64,000 nt of DNA from Microcystis wesenbergii NRERC-220 (GCF_032027425.1 NZ_JAVSJA010000001.1:1178001-1242000), one strand, 5' to 3'. Positions 47,203 to 56,563 are shown, counted from the stretch's first letter. Numbers and translations: made by a program. The notes: a model not told the origin generated them from the sequence alone.

Positions 47203-48936
47203 TTATTTACTACGCTTCCAGTCTTTGATGTTCCAAGTATTTCTATCCCAGGGAGTTAATTCAAACCCCGACAAACTATTACTAATTGCCACCACATCGG
47301 CACGATGAACTAGGGGAATAATCACAAAATCATTAATTAACATATCATTCATTTTAATCGCTATTTCTCGCCGTTTTTCTGGGTTTAATTCTTGACTAAA
47401 AGCTTGCCATAATTTATCGTATTCAGGATTACAATAACGAGCATAATTATCCCCGGCCCAACCATCAGCTTTTTGAGGAATTTCGCTACAAGTAAAGGTT
47501 TTAAAATAGGCTTTTGGATCAGGACTATTATTACCTGTAGTGTACATTTGTAGGTCAGCATAAAACTTTTCTACCGTGTCATCGTTAGCAGGATCGCTAG
47601 AAAAGAAAATACTGGCATCAACAGTTTTTAATTCTACTCCTACCCCGATCGCTTGTAAACTTTGTTTGATAATTTCTTGGGTTTTCTGACGGAGAGGATT
47701 GACGGTAGTTTGAAAAACTAATTTCATTTCTACCCCATTTTTATCCCTAGTGCCATCACCATTACTATCTTTCCATCCCGCATCATCTAGTAATTTCTTA
47801 GCCTTTTCTAGATTAAATTCATAGCTAGTATTGGGGGAATTATATTCCGATGGCATCACAATAAAATTAGGAGTTGTTTTCCCAGTAATACCATAAAGTT
47901 GCGTGGCAATAGTATCTCTGTCAACGGCTAAAGATAAAGCTTCTCTTACTTTCACATCACTCAAAAAAGGATGGGGAAACTTAATACTAGACCTCTCACC
48001 TTCAGCCGTAGCTTGATTAGGATCACTCAAATTAAATAACACTCGTTCAATCAAAGAACCGAAATTAGATATTAACTGACCCCGACCCGCTTTTTCTAAA
48101 TCACTTAAAACCTTGGCCTCTACTTGCAAATTATAGGCATAATCCGCCTCCTCTGTCTGTAAAACCGCTCGTGCCGCAGAAGTTGCATCACCTCCTCCTT
48201 TTAATTCTATTCTTTGAAAACCTAATTTATCTGCTTCTCTAAAGAAAGAATTTGGTTCATAAACCGCCGTATCTCCCGGTTTAAATTCTACCACTTTATA
48301 GGGTCCAGTTCCCACTGGTAATAAATTAGCGGGGGCCTGGCGTGCCGTTTCATTGCTATACTTTTCATAGAGATGAGCGGGTAAAATCATCCCTTCTGTT
48401 CCCACAAAAACTAATGACCAAGCGGGATTAACTTGTTTAAAAGTTATTTTAACCGTATGGGGATTGATCGCTTCCACACTTTTAACTATTTCATAATTGC
48501 CAGCGCTAGTAGAACCAGTTTTCGGATTGGTAATAAAATTATAGGTAGCGATGACATCTTTGGCAGTAAAAGGAGTACCATCTGACCATTTAATATCTTT
48601 TTTTAGCTTCCATGTCACCGATTTACCATCCCGGGCAACTCCCCCATTTTCAATAGTAGGAATTTCCGCCGCTAAAAAAGGAACTAATTCCCCTTTTTCA
48701 TTAAAACTAGCCAAAGGTTCTAAGGTAATGCGACTCGCTTCTGAGTCTTTAAATCCCGTGGAGAGATGAGGATTTAAAATCGTCGGCGCTTGCCAATATA
48801 AAAGTTTTAAAGTTTCTGAATTATTATTGGTCGTTGCCGGAGGATTATTAGCTGTTTGTTGACGACAAGCACTAAAAAGCAGCGTACAACTAAGGGATAA
48901 AATTAACAGGGGCAAGAAAAGCGATCGCTTAAACAT
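47203..48936 (-). CDS. Extracellular solute-binding lipoprotein (peptide/nickel family 5)
   Basis: 577 residues from ATG 48936. Lipobox LLFSAC with Cys24. SBP_bac_5 features include LKLLYWQAPTILNPHLSTGF, KWSDGTPFTAKDVIATYNFI, LPVGTGPYKVVEF, VREALSLAVDRDTIA and the C-terminal NDFVIIPLVHRADV. The family binds oligopeptides, dipeptides, nickel-chelates or other solutes; ligand is not readable. It leads the run with the DppB-like permease. Confidence 0.93.
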   Translation of the reverse strand: MFKRSLFLPLLILSLSCTLLFSACRQQTANNPPATTNNNSETLKLLYWQAPTILNPHLSTGFKDSEASRITLEPLASFNEKGELVPFLAAEIPTIENGGVARDGKSVTWKLKKDIKWSDGTPFTAKDVIATYNFITNPKTGSTSAGNYEIVKSVEAINPHTVKITFKQVNPAWSLVFVGTEGMILPAHLYEKYSNETARQAPANLLPVGTGPYKVVEFKPGDTAVYEPNSFFREADKLGFQRIELKGGGDATSAARAVLQTEEADYAYNLQVEAKVLSDLEKAGRGQLISNFGSLIERVLFNLSDPNQATAEGERSSIKFPHPFLSDVKVREALSLAVDRDTIATQLYGITGKTTPNFIVMPSEYNSPNTSYEFNLEKAKKLLDDAGWKDSNGDGTRDKNGVEMKLVFQTTVNPLRQKTQEIIKQSLQAIGVGVELKTVDASIFFSSDPANDDTVEKFYADLQMYTTGNNSPDPKAYFKTFTCSEIPQKADGWAGDNYARYCNPEYDKLWQAFSQELNPEKRREIAIKMNDMLINDFVIIPLVHRADVVAISNSLSGFELTPWDRNTWNIKDWKRSK

Positions 48937-49133
48937 TTTTAATGACAATCAATAATTCAACAGGGTGACTTAGGTGATTCCCTAACCCACCAATAACAAG
49001 TTATCAGACATTGAGTCTTGATCTCGATCGATTAATTGATTATTTGCCTTTATCCATTCCTAGTCAAGTTAAATCGATCGTGCTATAGTAGCGATGCTGT
49101 ACTAGACAAGAAAATCTTAGGCACGGCGACGAA

Positions 49134-49307
49134 ATGGGTTCTTCGGTTTGTGTTATGCAATGTACGGGGGTTATAAGGGACGGAACCCTTATAGAGAAAA
49201 ACGTTTGGCGATTTTTGTCAATTGTTTTTGATCTAGAGCGAACTAATCAATTAAATCTCTTGCCAGATAAGGATTTAGTCGATTTATGCCACCCTATCGA
49301 ACCATAA
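49134..49307 (+). CDS. Candidate small protein, 57 residues, unrecognised
   Basis: ATG 49134 to TAA 49307. It reads MGSSVCVMQCTGVIRDGTLI, then KNVWRFLSIVFDLERTNQLN and DKDLVDLCHPIEP. The composition is protein-like and clear of repeats. A -10 type TATAGT lies upstream near 49085-49090. No family is recognised and no ribosome binding site is obvious, so it may be a remnant. Its 5' region also carries a short hairpin TATAAGGG / CCCTTATA (49172-49193) inside the frame. The rest of 48937-49618 has no gene apart from the repeat at 49395. Confidence 0.35.
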   Translation: MGSSVCVMQCTGVIRDGTLIEKNVWRFLSIVFDLERTNQLNLLPDKDLVDLCHPIEP

Positions 49308-49394
49308 AAAGTAACGAAGAGCCAGAAAATCCGTATTTGGGGTGTTGTATGGAAAAAATCCGTCTAGTATATAATTGGTGTGGTAGCCATCGCT

Positions 49395-49430
49395 GTAGGG
49401 TGCGTTCCCTAATGTGGCTCCTACTGCTCC
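49395..49430. repeat. GGTGCGTTCCC-type repeat, upstream copy
   Basis: GTAGGGTGCGTTCCCTAATG and then CTCCTACTGCTCC. The same sequence in the same direction is at 52525-52560, and inverted at 37985-38046. It flanks the restriction-modification and HigBA cassette with 52525-52590. Confidence 0.85.
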
Positions 49431-49618
49431 ACTAGCAGTAGGCTAATCTGGCTAACACGCTTTTGGGCGTGATATAGGGAAAAGTTCTGGCGATCGCGCC
49501 TAAATGGGGTGATATGCCGAAAGTTGACCCATATCATTACTTTTAGGAGTGTTATACAGAAAATTTCCGTATAATTAATAGTTAGCTGCATGAAACCAAA
49601 ACCTTACGGAGTCAAAGT

Positions 49619-50740
49619 TTGAAGAATCAAAAGCGACAAGCCATCAGCCTTTTTTCAGGGGCAGGCGGCATGGACGTAGGTGTACGGGATGCTGGCTTCA
49701 ATATTCTTGCAGAGATTGAATTCGATCAACACTGCTGTGCAACTTTAGTGGCTAATGCAGAAACTCATGGATACAACACAAAAGTCATTCATGCGGACAT
49801 ACGAACGATTGCTCCAAAGCAATTGTTGAACGATTTATTTTTAAAGAAGGGTGAGCTAGATTTGCTTTTCGGTGGTCCGCCTTGTCAATCCTTCTCTTTA
49901 GCAGGTAAACAGCGTGGTTTGGAAGATGAACGAGGACTGCTCCTTTTTGAAATAATTAGATTTGCGAAAGAGTTACAGCCCAAAGTAATTTTTCTTGAGC
50001 AAGTCAAAGGGTTGCTTTCCTCAAAGGGCGAAAACAATAGGCGCGGCGAAGTATTTGAAAAATTCTTGGAAGAACTGGAGGCTATAGACTACACACCGAA
50101 ATGGCGCGTAATTATGGCAGCCGATTATGGTGTTCCTCAATTAAGGGAACGGCTTTTTGTTATAGCCACCAGAGGGCGTAACGGATTTTATTTTCCAGAG
50201 AGAACACATGCGCCTATAGAGGAATGCAATGGGTTATTTTCGTACAAGCCATATATCGGAATAGGTGAAGTCCTAAATGGATTGTCAGAGCCAGATCAAA
50301 AAATTAAAGGCAAGACTGTTTACGATAGAGCGGATAGCCATGTTGATGTAACTCCACCACGAGATCGTGAGAGAATTGCTCAAGTCACTGAAGGCTCTTA
50401 TCTGGCAGCCCAAACCCACCTTGGGGAAGAACTCCGCTGCGGATTATCACCAAAAGATACAACCAAATATTTGCGTCTTCATCGAAAACGCCCATCAAAC
50501 ACATTGCGGTGCGGGGAAATATTTTATCATCCTACTGAAAGTCGATACTTGACTCCTAGAGAATATATGAGGATACATGGTTATCCTGACAGCTACATAT
50601 TGAAGGGGCCAATTCGATCAAGAACAGGATCGGTTCCGAACTTGGATCAGCACAGGCAAATTGCTAATTCTGTTCCCCCTCCCTTAGCTAAGGCAATGGC
50701 ACTCCAAATCAAAGGATTTTTAGATGAGCAAAATATTTGA
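49619..50740 (+). CDS. DNA (cytosine-5) methyltransferase
   Basis: 373 residues from TTG 49619, with GGAG at 49606-49609. Motif I LFSGAGGMDVG (11-21), motif IV GGPPCQSF with catalytic Cys89, motif VI LEQVKGL near 127 (ENV is usual), motif VIII QLRERLFVIATR near 178 and motif X IANSVPPPLAKAMA near 345. Target site is not readable. The next gene, a NotI-like nuclease, overlaps it by 17 bases, so it is the protecting methylase of a type II system. Confidence 0.95.
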   Translation: MKNQKRQAISLFSGAGGMDVGVRDAGFNILAEIEFDQHCCATLVANAETHGYNTKVIHADIRTIAPKQLLNDLFLKKGELDLLFGGPPCQSFSLAGKQRGLEDERGLLLFEIIRFAKELQPKVIFLEQVKGLLSSKGENNRRGEVFEKFLEELEAIDYTPKWRVIMAADYGVPQLRERLFVIATRGRNGFYFPERTHAPIEECNGLFSYKPYIGIGEVLNGLSEPDQKIKGKTVYDRADSHVDVTPPRDRERIAQVTEGSYLAAQTHLGEELRCGLSPKDTTKYLRLHRKRPSNTLRCGEIFYHPTESRYLTPREYMRIHGYPDSYILKGPIRSRTGSVPNLDQHRQIANSVPPPLAKAMALQIKGFLDEQNI

Positions 50741-51833
50741 ACTGTATGGATATCGTCTTGACTGCTGGAATGCAGAAGCCTCTGCCAATAGAGAAAAAGC
50801 ATGGTGTCCTTTTATGGATGCCGAGTGTGACGGTGGCGGAAACCGTTACCTTTCGGCATTAGACATCAACAAGAATCCAACACTAGAAAAGTTTTTTCCA
50901 GGAAAGAAAATAGTCCAATCAGGTGTTTGCTCGTTACGTTTGCGAGATTCTGAGCAGCCATGGATTGTTTGTCCACGCCGTCTATTGTCCTTGAAAGGAC
51001 AACAAGAAAACTATCAAGCCCATGTTCGGGAGCAATTGGTCAAATATTCAAATCTTGAACAAGGAAAGCTCTACCGGGCATGGTCTGAAGTTAAAATGAA
51101 AGTAAATACCACGAATGATGATGATGAGGCAAAATCCTTCGACTATACGTTTGATTATGTCATAGCAGGTGCGAGCCGAAAAAAACTATCTGAAGTAGCC
51201 GTACTGGTTGGGAAAGGAGTTCGCGCAACTCAAAAAATTGCTGAAGAAAATCAATATACTTTAGCATCCCGAAACGGAGAGCTTTGGATTGACGATTTTC
51301 CTTCTGATCCAATTGTCATTGTTGAAATCATGACATCAAGCACGTCAGGGGGCGACAAAAATAAACGAACCCAGATTGCTATGGCTTGTGAGGATGCTAT
51401 CGTTTCTCCAGAAACTCATAACGGCCCAGGAATTAACTATCGCCAAGTATGGGCACGAATGGTTAGCCAATTGATTGTAAAATCCCAAGTTGGTCTTGCT
51501 TGGAATGGCAAAACCTTCTGGCTTCTTCAGGATCTTCTTGCTCAATACATCTCCTCTACCACAGCATTGGACTTGTCAAAATACATTGCTCAACATCCTG
51601 ATGAGGTGAATATTCTTGCATTCGGATACGGCGAAATTGATGCAGAACCTACTTCACCGATCATAGAACTCAGTGACTCTACTTTTTATGCTGGGCCTAT
51701 AACCGAGAATGCCGACAATTCAGTTTCTAAGGGCTTCGTCGAGATTGTAAAAATTGGTGCTCCGCCGGATAAAGAGCATCTATGGCGTTCTTTGTTCAAG
51801 AAGGCACCATGTGGAAACATCACATGGAAATGA
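50724..51833 (+). CDS. NotI-like type II restriction endonuclease
   Basis: 369 residues. Four cysteines (Cys28, Cys35, Cys69, Cys83, in AWCPFMDAEC, SGVCS and WIVCPRRLL) match the Cys4 iron site that distinguishes NotI (PF12183). The nuclease region has FDYTFDYVIAG near 140 and IVIVEIMTSSTSGG near 196-209, candidates for the PD-(D/E)xK residues. NotI itself cuts an 8-base site; specificity here is unknown. Its overlap with a C5 methylase gene fits the NotI pattern. Family by my recall, not by a search. Confidence 0.75.
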   Translation: MSKIFELYGYRLDCWNAEASANREKAWCPFMDAECDGGGNRYLSALDINKNPTLEKFFPGKKIVQSGVCSLRLRDSEQPWIVCPRRLLSLKGQQENYQAHVREQLVKYSNLEQGKLYRAWSEVKMKVNTTNDDDEAKSFDYTFDYVIAGASRKKLSEVAVLVGKGVRATQKIAEENQYTLASRNGELWIDDFPSDPIVIVEIMTSSTSGGDKNKRTQIAMACEDAIVSPETHNGPGINYRQVWARMVSQLIVKSQVGLAWNGKTFWLLQDLLAQYISSTTALDLSKYIAQHPDEVNILAFGYGEIDAEPTSPIIELSDSTFYAGPITENADNSVSKGFVEIVKIGAPPDKEHLWRSLFKKAPCGNITWK

Positions 51834-51885
51834 AGAAAAAGCAGCTAGGGTTGTAACCAGTAACGTTATGGGTTACACTTAATGG

Positions 51886-52164
51886 ATGATAGTCAGTTTC
51901 AAGCATCGAGGACTAGAGCAGTTCTTTGAGTCGGGAACCACCCGAGGCATTCAGGCAAATCATGCCAAACGAATTCGGCTGATTCTGGCTCGTCTCAGTG
52001 CTGCAACTTCACCGCAAGACATGAACTTGCCCGGATTGGTACTTCATGAACTGGCAGGGCAACGTAAAGGAACCTGGACGGTGAGAGTATCTGGAAACTG
52101 GCGGATCACTTTCACCTTTGACGGTGTTGATGCTTGTGATGTCGATCTTGAGGACTACCACTGA
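51886..52164 (+). CDS. higB: HigB-like toxin (RelE superfamily)
   Basis: 92 residues. [20 protein letters not shown] and [46 protein letters not shown] and DVDLEDYH follow the HigB pattern. HigB cuts mRNA at the ribosome. Toxin-before-antitoxin order and the overlapping stop/start (TGATG at 52162) with the next gene are as expected for HigBA. It lies about 50 bases after the NotI-like gene, possibly helping keep the cassette in the genome. Confidence 0.9.
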   Translation: MIVSFKHRGLEQFFESGTTRGIQANHAKRIRLILARLSAATSPQDMNLPGLVLHELAGQRKGTWTVRVSGNWRITFTFDGVDACDVDLEDYH

Positions 52165-52451
52165 TGAAAATGCATAATCCACCACATCCTGGTGAAGTTC
52201 TTAAAGAACTTTGTCTCGAACCTTTAAATCTGACTGTGACTGAGGCTGCTGAAGCATTGGGTGTAAGTCGAAAAACCCTATCTGCCATCTTAAATGGTAG
52301 GGCAGGTATTAGCCCCGAAATGGCAATTCGCTTAGGGAAAGCTTTCGATACATCTCCTGAAAGTTGGCTCAATCAGCAAATGCAATACGATCTATGGCAA
52401 GCAGAGCAGACAATTGGCAATATCAAAGTCAAACGGCTATCAGTTGTCTAA
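52164..52451 (+). CDS. higA: HigA-like antitoxin (XRE HTH)
   Basis: 95 residues. [20 protein letters not shown] and [20 protein letters not shown] give the XRE HTH start of Hig[22 protein letters not shown] completes it. It binds HigB and represses the shared operon. It starts at the last base of the HigB stop codon. The stop codon is followed within 3 bases by an AGGGTTTGCAG half-MITE. Confidence 0.93.
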   Translation: MKMHNPPHPGEVLKELCLEPLNLTVTEAAEALGVSRKTLSAILNGRAGISPEMAIRLGKAFDTSPESWLNQQMQYDLWQAEQTIGNIKVKRLSVV

Positions 52452-52453
52452 CC

Positions 52454-52590
52454 AGGGTTTGCAGCCGACGGACTCAACACCCCAGTGCGATGCCGAAGTC
52501 ACTGCATAGCAGATCGCCGATCGCGTAGGGTGCGTTCCCTAATGCAACTTCTACTGCTCCACCAATAGATTTTTGGGGAACGCACCATGC
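52454..52590. repeat. Half-MITE followed by GGTGCGTTCCC-type repeat, downstream copy
   Basis: AGGGTTTGCAG lies at 52454-52464. GTAGGGTGCGTTCCCTAATG then CTACTGCTCC and an inverted end GGGGAACGCACC at 52525-52590. No coding content in 52452-52665. Confidence 0.8.
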
Positions 52591-52665
52591 TAGAGGATTA
52601 TAAAAATATTTGCCGTCGCACTCCAACCCATCGCGGCTGAGTTCAACCGTTATCGAGAAAAATAG

Positions 52666-53544
52666 TTAAATCCCGTCAAATTCCCCTAAAACTTTCACCT
52701 CTGGTTCTAACCAGAGGGACCAGCGATCGAACACTTGTTCCTGCACATGGCGAATTAAACGCAGAATATCCGAGGCTTTTGCTGAACCAATATTCAGGAT
52801 AAAATTAGCGTGTAACTCTGATACTTGCGCCCCACCAATTTGATAACCTTTTAATCCCATTTCCTCAATTAAAGCCCCGGCAAATTGCGGTTTAGGATTG
52901 CGGAAAACACTACCACAACTAGGACGATCATAGGGTTGGGTACTTTTGCGATGGAGTAAATTATGGGTAGTAATTGCCATTATTTCCTCGCGATTATCGG
53001 TAGCTTCTAACTGAAATGTAGCTTCGACAACTAAACGTTGATTCCCTTGCAGAGAAGAACTGCGATAACTATAATTTAAATCTTCTTTGCTTAAAGTTTC
53101 TAACTGACCATCGGGATTTAATACCAGCGCCCGCACTAATCGATCCGCCACACAGGAGGTGTGCGCCCCCGCATTCATCACCACAGCCCCCCCCACCGTA
53201 CCGGGGATACCCACCGCCCATTCTAGGCCCCTCCAGCCCCTTTTTGCCGCTCTCCAAGCTATTTTTGGCAGGGGTTCCCCCGCCGCTGCTGTAATCGTAG
53301 CAGTTTCGGCATCAAAACAACTCGATCGCAGATGGCGAGTATTGAGAACAAGTCCGGGTAAACCTCGATCGCTGATTAGTAAATTTGAACCAGCCCCCAA
53401 AACAGTCAAGGGTAAATCTTGCGATCGCACCCAAGCGAACACTTCTCTTAATTCCTCTAGATTAACTGGTTCGGCATACCATTGCGCTCTTCCCCCCACC
53501 CGGTAGGAAGTGAAATCAGCTAGAGAAACAGAGGATTTAATCAT
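52666..53544 (-). CDS. murB: UDP-N-acetylenolpyruvoylglucosamine reductase
   Basis: 292 residues. FAD-binding: LTVLGAGSNLLISDRGLPG near 43-61, GLEWAVGIPGTVGGAVVMNAGAH near 107-129 and the Ser/Glu active-site region (CGSVFRNPKP near 205). It makes UDP-MurNAc by reducing the enolpyruvyl group, the second step of peptidoglycan synthesis. It follows murC on the same strand with about 113 bases of spacer carrying heptamer repeats, so they form a cell-wall pair. Confidence 0.97.
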   Translation of the reverse strand: MIKSSVSLADFTSYRVGGRAQWYAEPVNLEELREVFAWVRSQDLPLTVLGAGSNLLISDRGLPGLVLNTRHLRSSCFDAETATITAAAGEPLPKIAWRAAKRGWRGLEWAVGIPGTVGGAVVMNAGAHTSCVADRLVRALVLNPDGQLETLSKEDLNYSYRSSSLQGNQRLVVEATFQLEATDNREEIMAITTHNLLHRKSTQPYDRPSCGSVFRNPKPQFAGALIEEMGLKGYQIGGAQVSELHANFILNIGSAKASDILRLIRHVQEQVFDRWSLWLEPEVKVLGEFDGI

Positions 53545-53577
53545 AGGGTTTTAGGGGGTTGGGGAGCATTTTCAGTG

Positions 53578-53655
53578 AACAGTAATCAGTAATCAGTAAA
53601 CATAATAACTGATAACTAATAACTGATAACTGATAACTGATAACTGATAACTGAC
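53578..53655. repeat. AACTGAT heptamer tandem repeat between murB and murC
   Basis: Several runs of AACTGAT or close variants are arranged head-to-tail. Such heptamers are frequent spacers in this window (8226, 33660, 42302, 61594). Confidence 0.85.
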
Positions 53656-53657
53656 TC

Positions 53658-55094
53658 CTATACTCTAACTGCTAATTGTTCGCGGTAAAGAGAGAGCATT
53701 TCGGGGATAACTTGATTGAGATTGCCAGCACCGAGGAAGAGGGCTAGATCCCCTGGTTGGAGAATTTCTAGCAGGAATTGACCTAAAGAACTCAATTCAG
53801 GGTGATAGTAGGCGTTTTTATGGTGTTTTCTCACCTGTTCGACCACTTGCTGCCCGGTGACGTGATTGATATTCACTTCCCCAGCACTATAAATATCCGT
53901 TAAGACTACCACATCGGCGGAACTGAAAGCGGAGCCGAATTCCTCTAAAAAGGCAGTGGTGCGACTGTAGCGATGGGGTTGGAAAATAGCGATCGAACGT
54001 TGGTACTGTTTGCCTTCTACCTTCAATTTTGCCGCCGCTAACGTGGCCAACAATTCGCTAGGATGGTGGGCATAATCATCGATAAAGGTGATGCCGTTTG
54101 CTTCTCCCTTGTGTTCAAAACGGCGTTTTGCTCCGGCAAAAGTAGCGATCGCATCGGCAATAACAGCAAATTCTAAACCGAGATAACGTCCGATGGCCAC
54201 CACTGCCAAAGCATTGCTAATATTATGTTGCCCTGGGATTTTCACTTCCATTTGTCCCAGATAACTGCCCTTTTCCCAGACGGCAGCTTTCATCATTCCC
54301 TGTTCATAGATAATCTCGCTGACGGTGTAATCGGCACCTTTTTCGGGATCGAGACTATAACTGATTGTCGGACGGAAATGCTCGGCGATCGTGTCACAAT
54401 CTAAACAAGCGACTAAAATCTGGCACTGATTGGCAAATTCATGGAAAGTATCGATAACTTCGCTTAAATTATGGTAATGATCCGGGTGATCTAGCTCAAT
54501 ATTAGTGATTACGCCGATTTTCGGGGCGTGTTTGGTTAGGGAACCATCGGACTCATCGGCCTCTGCCACCAAAAAACGACCTTGACCAAGACGAGCGTTA
54601 CCTTCCCAAGCGTCCACCTCACCACCGACAATGATCGTGGGGTCTAATCCCGCTTCTAACAAAACGTAACCGATTAGGCTGCTAGTGGTGGTTTTGCCGT
54701 GGGTGCCAGCGACGGCGATACTGTCGTAATCAGCTATTAAAGCCGCTAAAACGTCGCTACGGTGAAAAATTGGGTATCCTAAGTCTCTGGCCGCTTGATA
54801 TTCCTTGTTATGGTCATTAATCGCCGTGGAGCAGATTACTTGCGGAACTGTTTGGCTACTGTTTTGAGGGACCGGAGAATGAAATACAGCTAAATTATTG
54901 GCCTCTTGACGGTGGAAAATGTGCGCTCCCGCTCCCTGTAGCCTTTGGGTGATATGAGTAGGACGTAAATCGGAGCCAGACACGGGTAAATTGCGTTTGG
55001 CTAAGATATAAGCGAGGGCTGACATCCCAATGCCGCCAATACCGATAAAATGGAAAGGTTGGCCGTTAAAATTAACTTTTTTCACTGTTTTCAC
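53658..55094 (-). CDS. murC: UDP-N-acetylmuramate-L-alanine ligase
   Basis: 478 residues. The first Rossmann loop FIGIGGIGMSALAYILAK is near 17-34, the ATP-binding AGTHGKTTTSSLIGYVL near 130-146, EADESDGSL near 178-186, NIELDHPDHYHN near 195-206 and DDYAHHPSE near 336-344. This is the standard Mur ligase for L-Ala addition to UDP-MurNAc. Its length of 478 is usual. Confidence 0.98.
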   Translation of the reverse strand: MKTVKKVNFNGQPFHFIGIGGIGMSALAYILAKRNLPVSGSDLRPTHITQRLQGAGAHIFHRQEANNLAVFHSPVPQNSSQTVPQVICSTAINDHNKEYQAARDLGYPIFHRSDVLAALIADYDSIAVAGTHGKTTTSSLIGYVLLEAGLDPTIIVGGEVDAWEGNARLGQGRFLVAEADESDGSLTKHAPKIGVITNIELDHPDHYHNLSEVIDTFHEFANQCQILVACLDCDTIAEHFRPTISYSLDPEKGADYTVSEIIYEQGMMKAAVWEKGSYLGQMEVKIPGQHNISNALAVVAIGRYLGLEFAVIADAIATFAGAKRRFEHKGEANGITFIDDYAHHPSELLATLAAAKLKVEGKQYQRSIAIFQPHRYSRTTAFLEEFGSAFSSADVVVLTDIYSAGEVNINHVTGQQVVEQVRKHHKNAYYHPELSSLGQFLLEILQPGDLALFLGAGNLNQVIPEMLSLYREQLAVRV

Positions 55095-55541
55095 TCCTCA
55101 GACCCACGATTATATAAGTTTTAAACTCGATCGGTAGTAAAGTCAACCTCATGATAGGGGCATTTGAGCAGAATGCCAAAATGTTGCCCAGTCACCTTGC
55201 AAAATCCTTGACGCAGAATTAATTTTTTTTCTCCCAATTCCTTTTTTTTGGGAGTGGGAAGTGGGAAGTGGGGTGTGGGGTTTGGGTGTGGGGTGTAGGG
55301 TGTGGAGTGTGGGTGTGGGGTGTGGGGTGTGGGGAGAATCAATAAAAATAATCTCCTGTCTCGGAGTCTCCTGTCTCGGAGTCTCCTGTCTCGGAGTCTC
55401 CTGTCTCCTATCTCCTGTCTCCTGAATGGTGAGCTAATAAATTATTTCCGATCGGGATCGTAAAGTTCAACCTTTAAGGTATGATTGGGAACATTAATTA
55501 TTTTTTTATGTATTGCACTAAAACGTAGAGGGCAAGCAGCA
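55095..55541. repeat. Spacer with GT-rich tract and three 15-base direct repeats
   Basis: 55245-55335 is a GGGTGTGGGGTGTGG-type tract. 55353-55397 is a 15-base unit CTCCTGTCTCGGAGT repeated three times, followed by shortened copies (CTCCTGTCTCCTATCTCC) to 55426. The end contains the leader of gap2. No gene recognised. Confidence 0.8.
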
Positions 55542-56558
55542 GTGATTAGAGTAGCGATCAATGGTTTCGGACGGATTGGACGTAATTTCCTAAGATGTTG
55601 GTTAGGACGGACTAATAGTGGCTTGGAGGTAGTGGGGATCAATGATACATCCGATCCCCGTAGTAACGCTCACCTGCTCAAATATGACTCGATGTTAGGC
55701 AAACTTAACGCTAATATCGATGCCGATGATAATTCTTTAATTGTTAACGGTAAAACCATTAAATGTTATTCCGATCGCAATCCCCTCAATCTGCCCTGGG
55801 CAGAATGGGGTGTAGATTTAGTGATCGAAGCTACCGGTGTTTTCGTCGATGAAGAGGGCGCTTCTAAGCATATTGTCGCAGGAGCTAAAAAAGTCCTCAT
55901 TACCGCACCGGGTAAGGGTGCGGGTGTGGGAACCTATGTCGTCGGTGTCAACGCTCACGAATACGAACACGATAAATACAACGTCATCAGTAATGCCAGT
56001 TGTACCACCAACTGTCTTGCTCCTGTCGTCAAAGTGATTCACGAAAACTTCGGCATCATCAAAGGGACGATGACCACCACCCACAGTTACACTGGTGATC
56101 AACGGATTCTGGATGCTAGTCACCGGGATCTGCGTCGCGCCCGCGCCGCTGCCGTTAACATCGTTCCCACCTCCACCGGTGCCGCCAAGGCTGTAGCCTT
56201 AGTTATCCCGGAAATGAAAGGGAAACTTAACGGTATCGCTCTGCGTGTACCCACTCCTAACGTTTCTGTGGTGGATTTAGTGGCGCAAGTGGAAAAAAGC
56301 ACGATCGCGGAACAGGTAAACGAAGTCCTCAAAGAAGCTTCGGAAAATTCTTTGAAAGGAATTCTCGAATATAATGATTTACCCCTCGTTTCCTCTGATT
56401 ATCGCGGTGTTGATGCTTCCTCGATCATCGATGCTAGTCTAACGATGGTGATGGGTGGCGATATGGTGAAAGTTATCGCTTGGTACGATAACGAATGGGG
56501 TTACTCCCAACGGGTGGTTGATCTCGCTGAAGTCGTCGCCAGCAAGTGGAAAGGCTAA
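55542..56558 (+). CDS. gap2: Glyceraldehyde-3-phosphate dehydrogenase, Gap2 type
   Basis: 338 residues from GTG 55542 (AGAGGGCAAG upstream). An in-frame extension of 19 codons exists but the alignment starts at [19 protein letters not shown]. Catalytic Cys154 lies in [12 protein letters not shown]; the NAD(P) loop [20 protein letters not shown] is the plastid/cyanobacterial GapA-B class. The enzyme serves the Calvin cycle and uses NADPH as well as NADH. Catalytic His181-like residue lies in [12 protein letters not shown]. Full length. Confidence 0.97.
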   Translation: MIRVAINGFGRIGRNFLRCWLGRTNSGLEVVGINDTSDPRSNAHLLKYDSMLGKLNANIDADDNSLIVNGKTIKCYSDRNPLNLPWAEWGVDLVIEATGVFVDEEGASKHIVAGAKKVLITAPGKGAGVGTYVVGVNAHEYEHDKYNVISNASCTTNCLAPVVKVIHENFGIIKGTMTTTHSYTGDQRILDASHRDLRRARAAAVNIVPTSTGAAKAVALVIPEMKGKLNGIALRVPTPNVSVVDLVAQVEKSTIAEQVNEVLKEASENSLKGILEYNDLPLVSSDYRGVDASSIIDASLTMVMGGDMVKVIAWYDNEWGYSQRVVDLAEVVASKWKG

Positions 56559-56563
56559 ATCAG

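Noticed and set aside
55353-55426. CRISPR-like direct repeats
   Set aside because: Units of 15 bases are head-to-tail with no spacers and no cas genes are in the window.
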